NCBI GenBank assembly: GCA_003252195.1
Contig: QKFK01000280.1
Span: 1-29,298, forward strand
Direction of reading: 5' to 3'
DNA from: Rhodospirillales bacterium
GTDB lineage: Bacteria; Pseudomonadota; Alphaproteobacteria; QKFK01; SZUA-500
Length of the DNA stretch: 29,298 bases
Shown here: positions 1 to 6,474 of the stretch, in pieces
How the letters are laid out: each line of letters begins with the position of its first letter
Position numbering within the stretch: position 1 is the first letter of the stretch
Notes under the pieces: generated by a model
Databases searched by the model: none
What the model was told of the DNA's origin: nothing
Seen by the model: only the letters and a program-made list of their open reading frames with translations
Made by a program: the position numbers and the translations under genes

Positions 1-144
1 ACCAATAATATTCTCCAGCTCTTTAATGCCCGCGCTTAGAGTAGATTGAACAACAAAGCACTTTTGCGCTGCTTTGCTGAAGTTTAATGTCTCATATAGA
101 GATACTAGATATTGTAGTTGTTTGGTTGATGGTAAATTTTTCAT
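1..144 (-). CDS. oxyR: OxyR peroxide-sensing LysR-type regulator (N-terminal part, cut by window edge)
   Basis: Reading leftwards from the ATG at 144 gives 48 uninterrupted codons to the window edge. The peptide begins MKNLPSTKQLQYLVSLYET and continues through NFSKAAQKC, VVQSTLSAGIKELE and NIIG. This is the LysR winged helix-turn-helix, and the QSTLSAGIKELE recognition-helix region is the form typical of OxyR. OxyR is a cytoplasmic activator that senses hydrogen peroxide through cysteines in its C-terminal domain, which lies outside this window, so redox competence cannot be judged. It is divergent from dps, a classical OxyR target, with 121 bp between the two starts. That arrangement suggests OxyR controls dps and itself from the shared region. 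Another LysR-type regulator remains possible, but the peptide and the neighbour agree on OxyR. Confidence 0.88.
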   Translation of the reverse strand, partial: MKNLPSTKQLQYLVSLYETLNFSKAAQKCFVVQSTLSAGIKELENIIG

Positions 145-163
145 ATTATCCTATCGAAAAAAG

Positions 164-188
164 CGATTGATACTATCGATATTAATCG
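164..188. promoter_or_regulatory. Candidate OxyR operator between oxyR and dps
   Basis: The arms CGATTGATA (164-172) and TATTAATCG (180-188) form an inverted repeat with 8 of 9 positions complementary and a 7-bp spacer, and CTATCGAT lies across the centre. LysR-type regulators bind such interrupted dyads. The position midway between the divergent oxyR and dps starts, just upstream of a possible dps -10 (TATGCT, 208-213), is where an activator would sit. Assignment to OxyR is inferred from context. Confidence 0.45.
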
Positions 189-265
189 TTTGAATATACA
201 AAATCAATATGCTACTTTTTAATAGTAAACAATAATTGTTATCATTCCAAAAAGAGGAGTTAAAA

Positions 266-733
266 ATGGTAAATGTAAATATAGGGCTAAAAGAAGAAGC
301 AAGAAAAGAACTAGCAGATGAATTATCAAAGATATTAGCTGATACATACTCACTATATTTGAAGGTGCAAGGATTTCATTGGAATTTAAAAGGTAGGTCA
401 TTTGCTACAATGCACAAAGTTTTCCAAGATATCTATGAGGGGGTAGCCGAGACTGTAGATGAAGTGGCTGAAAGAATACAAATTCTTGGATTTAAAGCAC
501 CAGCAACATTTTCTGAATTTGCAAAGCTTACACAGATAGCAGAAGAAAAAGAAGTGCCATCTATTGATGAAATGTTGAAGATTTTACTTGCTGATATTGA
601 GAAGATAGTAGTTTCATCAAGAAAAGTGATATCAAAGGCTGATGAGGTGGACGATGTTGTAACTGCTGATCTGCTAACAGGAAGCCTTAAAGAGTATGAA
701 AAGACATCATGGATGATAAGAAGTACTTTATAA
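266..733 (+). CDS. dps: Dps/ferritin-like DNA-protection protein
   Basis: A 155-aa protein of the Dps family (ferritin-like four-helix bundle forming dodecamers), which oxidises Fe(II) with peroxide, stores the iron and shields DNA. The start is the ATG at 266, preceded by GAGGAG at a good distance; an upstream in-frame ATG at 236 has no ribosome site and would add 10 unlikely residues. The family signature is in the N-terminal half: GFHWNLKG (36-43) followed by MHKVFQDIYEGVAETVDEVAERI (read as two halves around E62). H38, H50, D65 and E69 match the inter-subunit ferroxidase ligands of E. coli Dps (H51, H63, D78, E82). The length is normal and the N-terminus is short with few lysines. It is divergent from oxyR, implying peroxide induction, and ends before a strong hairpin at 768-801. 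Confidence 0.93.
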   Translation: MVNVNIGLKEEARKELADELSKILADTYSLYLKVQGFHWNLKGRSFATMHKVFQDIYEGVAETVDEVAERIQILGFKAPATFSEFAKLTQIAEEKEVPSIDEMLKILLADIEKIVVSSRKVISKADEVDDVVTADLLTGSLKEYEKTSWMIRSTL

Positions 734-767
734 GATGATATTTATCTAAATAAACTGACCGCATAAA

Positions 768-801
768 AAAACAGGCTGTATTTGATTATACAGCCTGTTT
801 T
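768..801. terminator. Bidirectional intrinsic terminator between convergent genes
   Basis: A perfect 13-bp stem, AAAACAGGCTGTA (768-780) with TACAGCCTGTTTT (789-801), closes an 8-nt loop. The A-rich left flank gives a T tract on the minus strand as well, so it can end dps from the left and the small gene ending at 811 from the right. Confidence 0.88.
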
Positions 802-810
802 GAATGATTG

Positions 811-1262
811 TTATTCGTTGTCATCATCCTCGTTATCTGTATCTTCTGAACTGCTTTTCTTATTTTTTATTTTGTTCTTTATTTCTTCTTTAAATTTACT
901 TTTGATGCTTTCCATTTCTTTTTTTTGTTAAGATCATTGCTTTCTTTTGCATGACGCAAGCGAAGTGATTCGCGCTCTTTAACATGGCTGATAGAAATCT
1001 TTTTGAGGGCATCTGGTTTGTCTGATGAATTTATTTTTTTGATTTGTTCGGCTGCCTTGCTTTTAATTTTTGCTATTCTTTCTTCGTATGAATAACTCTT
1101 TTTACTTTCTTTCTTATATTGGCTTTTACTCTCAGCTTTACCTTTTTGCTCGTGCATGCGCTCAGTTTTTTTGCCATAACTTGTGCTATCAGAATCTTTC
1201 GCTTGTGCTATTGGTGCAATTCCCATAGATATTGCAAATAATGCTATTAAAAACTTTTTCAT
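811..1262 (-). CDS. Small exported Lys/Ser-rich protein of unknown function, reading frame continued by a -1 shift
   Basis: I do not recognise the family. The start is the ATG at 1262 (GAGG just upstream), not the in-frame ATG at 1274 that overlaps the ribosome site. It begins MKKFLIALFAISMGIAPIAQA, a clean Sec signal peptide. The mature part is strongly charged and probably helical (Lys, Glu, Ser, Arg). In frame 0 the protein stops at 879-881 after 127 aa. At codons AAA AAA AAG (926-918) there is an A AAA AAG heptamer in the exact phase of the dnaX slippery site. A -1 shift there opens 35 more codons (EMESIKSKFKEEIKNK, ending in an acidic SSSEDTDNEDDDNE tail) to a TAA at 811, directly before the terminator. 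So the gene either uses programmed frameshifting or slippage, or carries a 1-nt indel in the A8 run. Function unknown; periplasmic location likely. Confidence 0.6.
918..924 (-). promoter_or_regulatory. dnaX-type -1 slippery heptamer A AAA AAG
   Basis: On the minus strand, eight A residues (926-919) followed by G918 are read AAA AAA AAG in frame 0. This places X XXY YYZ as A AAA AAG at 924-918, the most efficient bacterial -1 site type. The frame entered after slippage begins at G918 and stays open to 811. No convincing downstream pseudoknot was identified by eye. Confidence 0.45.
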
Positions 1263-1297
1263 AATATTCCTCATTAGTAAGTGGTTATATTGAAGGG

Positions 1298-1326
1298 TTG
1301 CGACATTAAAGATATTAATATATAAA
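1298..1326 (+). promoter_or_regulatory. Sigma-70-like promoter for the Nudix gene
   Basis: TTGCGA (1298-1303) and TATAAA (1321-1326) are separated by exactly 17 bp, about 35 bp upstream of the ATG at 1361. Both hexamers match the consensus at four to five of six positions. Identified by eye only. Confidence 0.42.
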
Positions 1327-1360
1327 TAAATATGAGTACAACTTAATTTTATGGTGAGTT

Positions 1361-1837
1361 ATGGATAGCAAAACTAGTTGGGTATTGTGTTTTGATAAAA
1401 AAAATAATGAGATTTTAGTTGGTAAACGTGGAGATGATTCTAATAATTCTGGCCAGTGGTGTTTTCCTGGTGGGCATGTTGATGATGGCGAGAAATCTAA
1501 GCAAGCAGCTACAAGAGAATTGTTTGAGGAAGCTGAGATAAAGGTTGATGCCTCAAGTCTAATAAAGATTGGTAAACTATTATCTGAGAATAAAATTAGA
1601 AAATATTATTTAATTATTGGTGATAAGGATAGCTTCGCTCCGAAAGCCACAGAAGAACTAGTTAAATTCAAATGGGTTAACTTAGAAAAACTACATAAAA
1701 TTGATAATCCTCATTCTTCAGTATTAAGATTTGTTAGTAACAAAGATATAATGAAGGCACTAAAAAAGAACATAAAAAATGAGGTTAAAGATTACTCGTT
1801 AGATATGATTAAACAAAAATCAAAAAAACACAGATAG
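1361..1837 (+). CDS. Nudix hydrolase
   Basis: A 158-aa Nudix-fold protein, the family that hydrolyses nucleoside diphosphates linked to another group using Mg2+. The Nudix box runs from G38 to I60: G38, E44, R52-E53, L54, E56-E57 and I60 fit G-x5-E-x7-REUxEExGU, except that the penultimate glycine is Glu59. The core (VLCFDKKNNEILVGKRG, then GQWCFPGG) looks like the MutT/ADP-sugar branch, but the substrate cannot be told. The C-terminal 40 residues are very lysine-rich and probably disordered. The start at 1361 has only a weak GGTGAG ribosome site; an ATG at 1351 is out of frame. It stands alone, with its own promoter-like sequence. Family certain, substrate unknown. Confidence 0.88.
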   Translation: MDSKTSWVLCFDKKNNEILVGKRGDDSNNSGQWCFPGGHVDDGEKSKQAATRELFEEAEIKVDASSLIKIGKLLSENKIRKYYLIIGDKDSFAPKATEELVKFKWVNLEKLHKIDNPHSSVLRFVSNKDIMKALKKNIKNEVKDYSLDMIKQKSKKHR

Positions 1838-1957
1838 TTTTTTGTTCTTGTTATAGTGGGTGAGGTTATTGTGATATTTATATTGTCATTAAGCATCTCC
1901 GCATAAAAAATAATGCAGAAAATTACTAGTGTTTATAATTTCATATGTATGATAAAT

Positions 1958-2830
1958 CTAATCAATCGTTAGATATGTTCCTCTAACATTAGGGATAAGA
2001 GAGTAAACATCTTGTACATTTAAGATTGTTTCTGATGCTCCTAAGAATAAAAATGATTTAGGATTCATCTGTTTTTTAATTCTCTTTAAGATGTCTTCTT
2101 GGGTTGCTTTATCAAAATAGATCAAGACATTACGGCAGAAAACAATGTCAAATTTGCCTAATATAGCCATGCTATCAAGTAAATTAAAATTGGTGAACTT
2201 TACTTTGGCTTTGATTTCTGTGCTTATTTCCCAGTTTCTATCAGTTTGAACAAAGTGTTTAATTAGATACTGAATTGGAAGGCCTCTTTGAACTTCAAAC
2301 TGGCTAAATACGCCAGCGCTAGCTTTAGCTAAAATTTTATTATCAATATCTGTTGCAACAATCTCAAAATTATACCCTGGGTATTTAAGTTTTAAATTTT
2401 CCAAAAGCATAGCAATAGAATATGGTTCTTGTCCGCTTGAGCAAGCTGCGCACCAAATTCTAAGATTTTTTGTTGTTCCTCTTGATTTTACAAGCTCTGG
2501 AACCACGTGGTTCTCAAGATTTGTAAAAGGAGTTCCATCTCTAAAGAAAAAGCTCTCATTAGTAGTCATTGCCTCGACTAATTCTTTGGCAAGGGCTTCG
2601 TCTCTAGATGTTTTAAGCTGATTGATTAAAGCAGAGACATTCCCTTGAAGATTGCGTGTTTTGGCAATGGGGCGTAGTCTAGATAATACTAAGTATTCTT
2701 TATCTCTTTTTATAACAATTCCTGAGCGAGACTTTAAGAAATCTGCAAAAAAATTCATGTCTGCATCTGATAATGAATTATCTTCTTGTGAATTAATTGG
2801 CAATGTTGCTCTCTCCGAATTTGTGAACAT
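1958..2830 (-). CDS. cheR: CheR chemotaxis protein methyltransferase
   Basis: A 290-aa S-adenosylmethionine-dependent methyltransferase that methylates glutamates of chemoreceptors in the cytoplasm. An N-terminal helical domain (about 20-95) ends in the family motif TTNESFFFRD. It is followed by the SAM-binding domain: RIWCAACSSGQEPYSIAM (motif I), ATDID (acidic ribose-binding loop) and FDIVFCRNVLIYFD (motif IV). The C-terminal part, LFLGASETI, is also typical. The start at 2830 has an AGGGA ribosome site. No cheB, cheA, cheW or receptor gene is in the window, so it is an orphan locally. It could serve a distant chemotaxis cluster or another phosphorelay. Confidence 0.93.
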   Translation of the reverse strand: MFTNSERATLPINSQEDNSLSDADMNFFADFLKSRSGIVIKRDKEYLVLSRLRPIAKTRNLQGNVSALINQLKTSRDEALAKELVEAMTTNESFFFRDGTPFTNLENHVVPELVKSRGTTKNLRIWCAACSSGQEPYSIAMLLENLKLKYPGYNFEIVATDIDNKILAKASAGVFSQFEVQRGLPIQYLIKHFVQTDRNWEISTEIKAKVKFTNFNLLDSMAILGKFDIVFCRNVLIYFDKATQEDILKRIKKQMNPKSFLFLGASETILNVQDVYSLIPNVRGTYLTID

Positions 2831-3019
2831 TCTTTAATCCCTAACAATATACAAATTGTAAGCTAAATCAATTAAAAATAATCTTTAATAAAATAATCCA
2901 AGAGATACAATTATAATGTTTTATTTAAAAAAATAGAACAAAAAACTGTAATTTAAGATTATTTTTTATTATCATTCATAAATATTGGGATTTTTTTTAT
3001 ATTGACTAGGGGTAATATC

Positions 3020-3532
3020 GTGAAAAATTTTTCTTTGCTTGTTTTGATGTCGCTTTTATCGGCTTGTCATAATGTGGTTTTGCCTGTTTTTTGGAGCAGA
3101 AACACAGCTGCAATTGAAGAAAAAGATAAGAATGTACAAACGGCAGATGTTCTTAAAGCTCTAGAGATGTCATTAGAGGACATGCTTATAGATAAAAAAG
3201 TGTACGATACTCCATCATCTCAAGCCATATATCTTAAATCTTTTAAGAATTTGAGTAAGCTTTTTATCTCTGAGGAAGATGTAAGAACCTCTTTTGAAAG
3301 AATGATAAATCCTGACACAAAATTTTATATCGCCCCACCAACTGGTTCTGCCTTTGTGCGTGAGATGCCACAAAAGTATTTTGTTACAATAGAGTTAACT
3401 GAGGCTACGCTTAAGGATAGTGAGGAGCTTATTTATCAGGTTAGTGTGCGTTTGTATGATCCAAGTGAGCATCTAGTTGGTATTTGGAGAGATAATATTA
3501 GGCAACTTGTTGAAGATGGCTCATGGTGGTAG
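3020..3532 (+). CDS. Putative lipoprotein, possibly LpoB-like
   Basis: The chosen start is GTG at 3020, placed well after AGGGG (3007-3011); an in-frame TTG at 3002 lies upstream of that site. The first residues (KNFSLLVLMSLLSAC) are a lipoprotein signal peptide with lipobox LSAC, so the mature 155-residue protein would be membrane anchored. The C-terminal half (YFVTIELTEATL, then YQVSVRLYDPSEHLVGIWRD) resembles the strand-rich end of LpoB/CsgG-type periplasmic proteins, where a line like LVDPETGLVVW is common. That similarity is judged by eye and is weak. It overlaps the next gene by 10 nt, so the two are cotranscribed and probably act together. If LpoB-like, it would stimulate a bifunctional penicillin-binding protein from the outer membrane. 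Confidence 0.6.
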   Translation: MKNFSLLVLMSLLSACHNVVLPVFWSRNTAAIEEKDKNVQTADVLKALEMSLEDMLIDKKVYDTPSSQAIYLKSFKNLSKLFISEEDVRTSFERMINPDTKFYIAPPTGSAFVREMPQKYFVTIELTEATLKDSEELIYQVSVRLYDPSEHLVGIWRDNIRQLVEDGSWW

Positions 3533-4302
3533 TGCTAAGAATTTTATTGCTATTATTTTTTGTTTTTCCATCTTTATCATTTGCAGATGGTGGTAAAGAG
3601 TTTGTCTCTGGCGAGGCATGTCTAGCTGAAGATAATACCAATAATATTGGTTCATTAAGGGCAGGAGCTATAGCAGAAGCACAGAGATTTGCTGTTGAAA
3701 ACATGGATAAGCTAAAATCTTTGCGCCCTATAGTAGAAGAGGATAGCTTTAATTCAGTTGTTACAGATATCTCTAAGAAGTATATTCACTCATTAATGCT
3801 TACTACTAATCAAGAACATGAACATTCTGTGTGTGTTAAAGTTTCTGGAGACGTTTCATACTCAGATATTGAAGAAATATTAAAAACTGTAAAGTATAAA
3901 AAAAGCGCAAATACAGTTAAAATATATGTAAGCCCCACAGAATTTTTTAATGGATCTAAGTCAAAAGCCTTGGCTGATAAGGTTAAAGATTTTTTTGTGT
4001 CATCTCCATATATTGAAATTACAGAAGATAATTCTAAAGCCGATTACATCATTAGCAGTAACATTGTTAAAGCAAAAATAACCCCAATTAATGGCGATGT
4101 TAACCGCTTAAATATGATGGTAAATATTAAAAGCACGGTGGTTCAGGGTGGTTTTTCTGCGGTTGAAACAAGTAATAAATTTACTACTTTTAAAAACACA
4201 GATAATGAGCAAAAAGTTGTTTCAGACTTTGCTGTAGAATTATTTAAAACATCAGCAGAAGAAATTCGCTCTAGAATAGAAAGACCTCTTATAAATAACT
4301 AA
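3523..4302 (+). CDS. Secreted protein of unknown function, translationally coupled to the lipoprotein gene
   Basis: A 259-aa protein with a Sec signal peptide (MVVVLRILLLLFFVFPSLSFA, cleavage near residue 21). Start codons at 3523 (ATG), 3526 and 3532 (GTG) overlap or abut the end of the preceding lipoprotein gene, so the exact start is uncertain by a few residues and translation is probably coupled. The first half, with an Ala-rich helix (AGAIAEAQRFAVENM) and a following VCVKVSGDVSY strand, resembles LPP20/FlgT-N type domains. The second half (KADYIISSNIVKAKI, then a strand pair and a C-terminal helix) resembles the LpoB/CsgG-like nucleotide-binding-like fold. Both resemblances are weak and by eye. 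A periplasmic envelope-assembly role is the most that context supports. Confidence 0.6.
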   Translation: MVVVLRILLLLFFVFPSLSFADGGKEFVSGEACLAEDNTNNIGSLRAGAIAEAQRFAVENMDKLKSLRPIVEEDSFNSVVTDISKKYIHSLMLTTNQEHEHSVCVKVSGDVSYSDIEEILKTVKYKKSANTVKIYVSPTEFFNGSKSKALADKVKDFFVSSPYIEITEDNSKADYIISSNIVKAKITPINGDVNRLNMMVNIKSTVVQGGFSAVETSNKFTTFKNTDNEQKVVSDFAVELFKTSAEEIRSRIERPLINN

Positions 4303-4321
4303 GTCTAATTAGTTATGCTAA

Positions 4322-5152
4322 TTAATAATATGAAGAGGCAGATTTTTTCACCTTATAATCCTTATAGCCAAGCTTGTTCAAATATAGGTCAATACAGCTT
4401 GTTGAGGTGCGGTTTTTAGGGCCTAATATCACTTCTTTTATTGGGTTGTTGGTAAAAGAATTAAATAGGGGAAAGTCAAAGTATGTTTTGATTTTATCTG
4501 CTGTTTTTAGCCTAAATTTTATGCCATTTGCTTCATCACAATTATTAGGGCATGGTTTTGGCGTATATATAAAGCGCCATTCTTCCTCTTCATAAAATGA
4601 TGGGTTTTTAAATGCAGGTGCTATTTTTAGCAATCCTTTTTGGGCATCGTGAGGTTCAATTTCATTAAATAGCTTTGAAATAACTTCTTCTAGCTTTTCT
4701 CTTGAATATTCAACCTTATACAAGCCATTGGGATACAGGCTATTATCTGGGCAACAAAAGTCTTCTGCAAACATGCTAATATCAAAGCCAATTGCCACAC
4801 CGTTACCGTCATCACCATAGCCACGCCATTGTGATAATTTATCATCACATTTTGATAAGCATACGCCATAAACTAGGCCTTCATATTCGTGATAATCATT
4901 GCGAATAAATGAATGTCTGTTTTCTGCTGTTTCTCTAATATTTTTGGTGTGAAGAGGGTAGTTATCCTCATAGCAATCTTGTCTAGCAACTTTAAACACC
5001 CAAGAAATCTCATCATAATCGTTGCTTTGTGTAACGTCTGATAAATATATGTTTTTGCTTTCCACAATGCTCATAAAATTTTCTAAAGAGCAATAGTGAT
5101 AAAGGGTGTTATTAGAGGGTTTTTCCCTTTTTAAGTCTGCTAAAATATCCAT
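4322..5152 (-). CDS. DUF2971 family protein
   Basis: A 276-aa soluble protein. The opening LYHYCSLENFMSIVESKNIYLSD, the following NDYDE, and the central CLSKCDDKLSQWRGYGDDG with GVAIGFD are the hallmarks of DUF2971 (YHYT...L.....LW.S....NDP.E, FS...D...MWS.Y). The biochemical function is unknown. Members are patchily distributed and often sit in variable genomic regions, some beside phage-defence genes. No signal peptide or membrane segment. It has its own promoter-like sequence and is divergent from the peptidase C26 gene. The start at 5152 has only a weak GAAAG ribosome site, but no better start is seen upstream. Family assignment good, role open. Confidence 0.8.
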   Translation of the reverse strand: MDILADLKREKPSNNTLYHYCSLENFMSIVESKNIYLSDVTQSNDYDEISWVFKVARQDCYEDNYPLHTKNIRETAENRHSFIRNDYHEYEGLVYGVCLSKCDDKLSQWRGYGDDGNGVAIGFDISMFAEDFCCPDNSLYPNGLYKVEYSREKLEEVISKLFNEIEPHDAQKGLLKIAPAFKNPSFYEEEEWRFIYTPKPCPNNCDEANGIKFRLKTADKIKTYFDFPLFNSFTNNPIKEVILGPKNRTSTSCIDLYLNKLGYKDYKVKKSASSYY

Positions 5153-5176
5153 TTGTGACTTTCAAGTTGTTGTTTG

Positions 5177-5206
5177 ATTATATTATATAAAACTCTATCA
5201 AATCAA
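5177..5206 (-). promoter_or_regulatory. Sigma-70-like promoter for the DUF2971 gene
   Basis: On the minus strand TTGATT (5206-5201) and TATAAT (5182-5177) are 18 bp apart, with the expected start of transcription near 5170, about 18 nt before the ATG at 5152. The -10 is a perfect consensus. The region is very AT-rich, so chance matches are possible. Confidence 0.4.
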
Positions 5207-5277
5207 AGTATTTTCTTGATATATGCTAATTTTCCGTGCTTAATTTTAATAGTGACTAATATATGGAATATTAAAAT

Positions 5278-6207
5278 ATGAAACCAATTATTGGTGTTTA
5301 TGATGACATTGTAGAAAACAATGGAATTAAAGACCGTCGCCGTGGCGTTAAACTTATATGTTTTTATTTAGACTTATGTGGTGCTGTTCCGGCATTAATA
5401 CCTCATTTAGATGATTATAAAACTGTCTGTGATAACATCTCTGGAGTGGTGTTCCCTGGTGGCGGAGATGTCGATCCTAAATATTACAGAAGTGATAAAC
5501 ACGATAAAACTAAAATAGACGGCGAAGAAAAAGAAAGCGCTCGTTTTTATCAAGAAGATTTTATCACAAGGTCTATGATTGAGCAAAACAAGCCAATTAT
5601 AGGTATTTGCCGTGGAATGCAGGTTCTTAATGTAATCTTGGGCAATATTTATATAGAGAACAACCCTAATTACACTAATAATATTGGTAAGTTAATCCAG
5701 CATCTACCAGATGTTTTTCCTGATGATGATGTTCATCTAGATCCAAAAGCATTTTTGCTATCACCAGAAAAGGTAGTCAAGTGGCGTTTGTCAAATAATT
5801 ATAATCCTAAACACAGGCACTATCTAAAACCATCTCACGATATTTTAGTTTTAAATAGCAGCTTTATGGGTGATTGCTTAAACATTGGCAATAAAAACAA
5901 AGCCTTCGGTTGTTATAGTATTCATCATCAAGGTGTGGGTGCTGATATGCTCGCCCCGCAACTTCGCCCATGTGCTTATAGCGTTAAGCCAGATGGTTCA
6001 ATTAACTATGGGTTAGTTGAAGCAGCCGAAGCTGATAATATATTAGTTATTCAAAGCCACATTGAGGCGGGGCTAGATGGAATAGTTGATAAAATATTCA
6101 CTGATTTTATTAAAAAATCAAAAGCATCTGAGACAGTGAATTATAAGGCTATGCAAGATTATATATCTGAAGCAGACAAGTTAATAAAAAGCATAAAATC
6201 TAATTGA
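5278..6207 (+). CDS. Class I glutamine amidotransferase-like peptidase C26 (PuuD-like gamma-glutamyl hydrolase)
   Basis: A 309-aa protein of the peptidase C26 family, whose members hydrolyse gamma-glutamyl amides such as gamma-glutamyl-GABA. The triad can be placed: the nucleophile elbow PIIGICRGMQVLNV gives C111, and QSHIE near 259-263 replaces the usual Q(F/W)HPE, giving H261 and E263. FPGGGDVDPKYY (about 59-70) and SIHHQGVGA (214-222) are further family motifs. Compared with PuuD (about 254 aa) it has about 40 extra residues between the nucleophile and HHQG, rich in Asp, Asn and Lys (about 125-185), plus a C-terminal helical tail. The start at 5278 is preceded by GGAATATT. No polyamine-pathway neighbours are present, so the substrate is unknown. 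Confidence 0.85.
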   Translation: MKPIIGVYDDIVENNGIKDRRRGVKLICFYLDLCGAVPALIPHLDDYKTVCDNISGVVFPGGGDVDPKYYRSDKHDKTKIDGEEKESARFYQEDFITRSMIEQNKPIIGICRGMQVLNVILGNIYIENNPNYTNNIGKLIQHLPDVFPDDDVHLDPKAFLLSPEKVVKWRLSNNYNPKHRHYLKPSHDILVLNSSFMGDCLNIGNKNKAFGCYSIHHQGVGADMLAPQLRPCAYSVKPDGSINYGLVEAAEADNILVIQSHIEAGLDGIVDKIFTDFIKKSKASETVNYKAMQDYISEADKLIKSIKSN

Positions 6208-6363
6208 TTTTGAAGTAGTCTGTTAAAAATGTATAATGACAATGTGATTATAAAAAGAGGGTGTGAGGATTTTCTTTTAATATAAATTTTAATAAGTGTT
6301 TTGGTAGGTTTTTATGAACCTAGCTGTTGTTTAGGTTGTTTAAGTTCTAAATGTGAGGTTGAT

Positions 6364-6435
6364 ATGGGTGATAATGTAGAAAAGAATAATGATGACAAAG
6401 GACTAATAGAATTGTTTTTTACATCGTCTATGTAG
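6364..6435 (+). CDS. Short ORF (23 codons), likely the 5' part of the following membrane-protein gene
   Basis: ATG at 6364 follows GTGAGG at proper spacing and reads MGDNVEKNNDDKGLIELFFTSSM before a TAG at 6433-6435. It is in the same phase as the membrane-protein ORF whose first ATG is at 6475. The 13 codons between (LSFKSLFTKERFF) contain no further stop. The simplest reading is one gene interrupted by a single nonsense codon; a short leader peptide is the alternative. Confidence 0.4.
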   Translation: MGDNVEKNNDDKGLIELFFTSSM

Positions 6436-6474
6436 CTTAGCTTCAAGAGCCTTTTCACTAAAGAACGATTTTTT

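Noticed and set aside
219..401. Minus frame over the dps start
   Set aside because: Leu-rich shadow of dps and its promoter.
6433..6435. Reassignment of TAG to an amino acid
   Set aside because: Several sound genes in the window (Nudix, RTX, the lipoprotein, the HAD phosphatase) end in TAG, so it is a normal stop.
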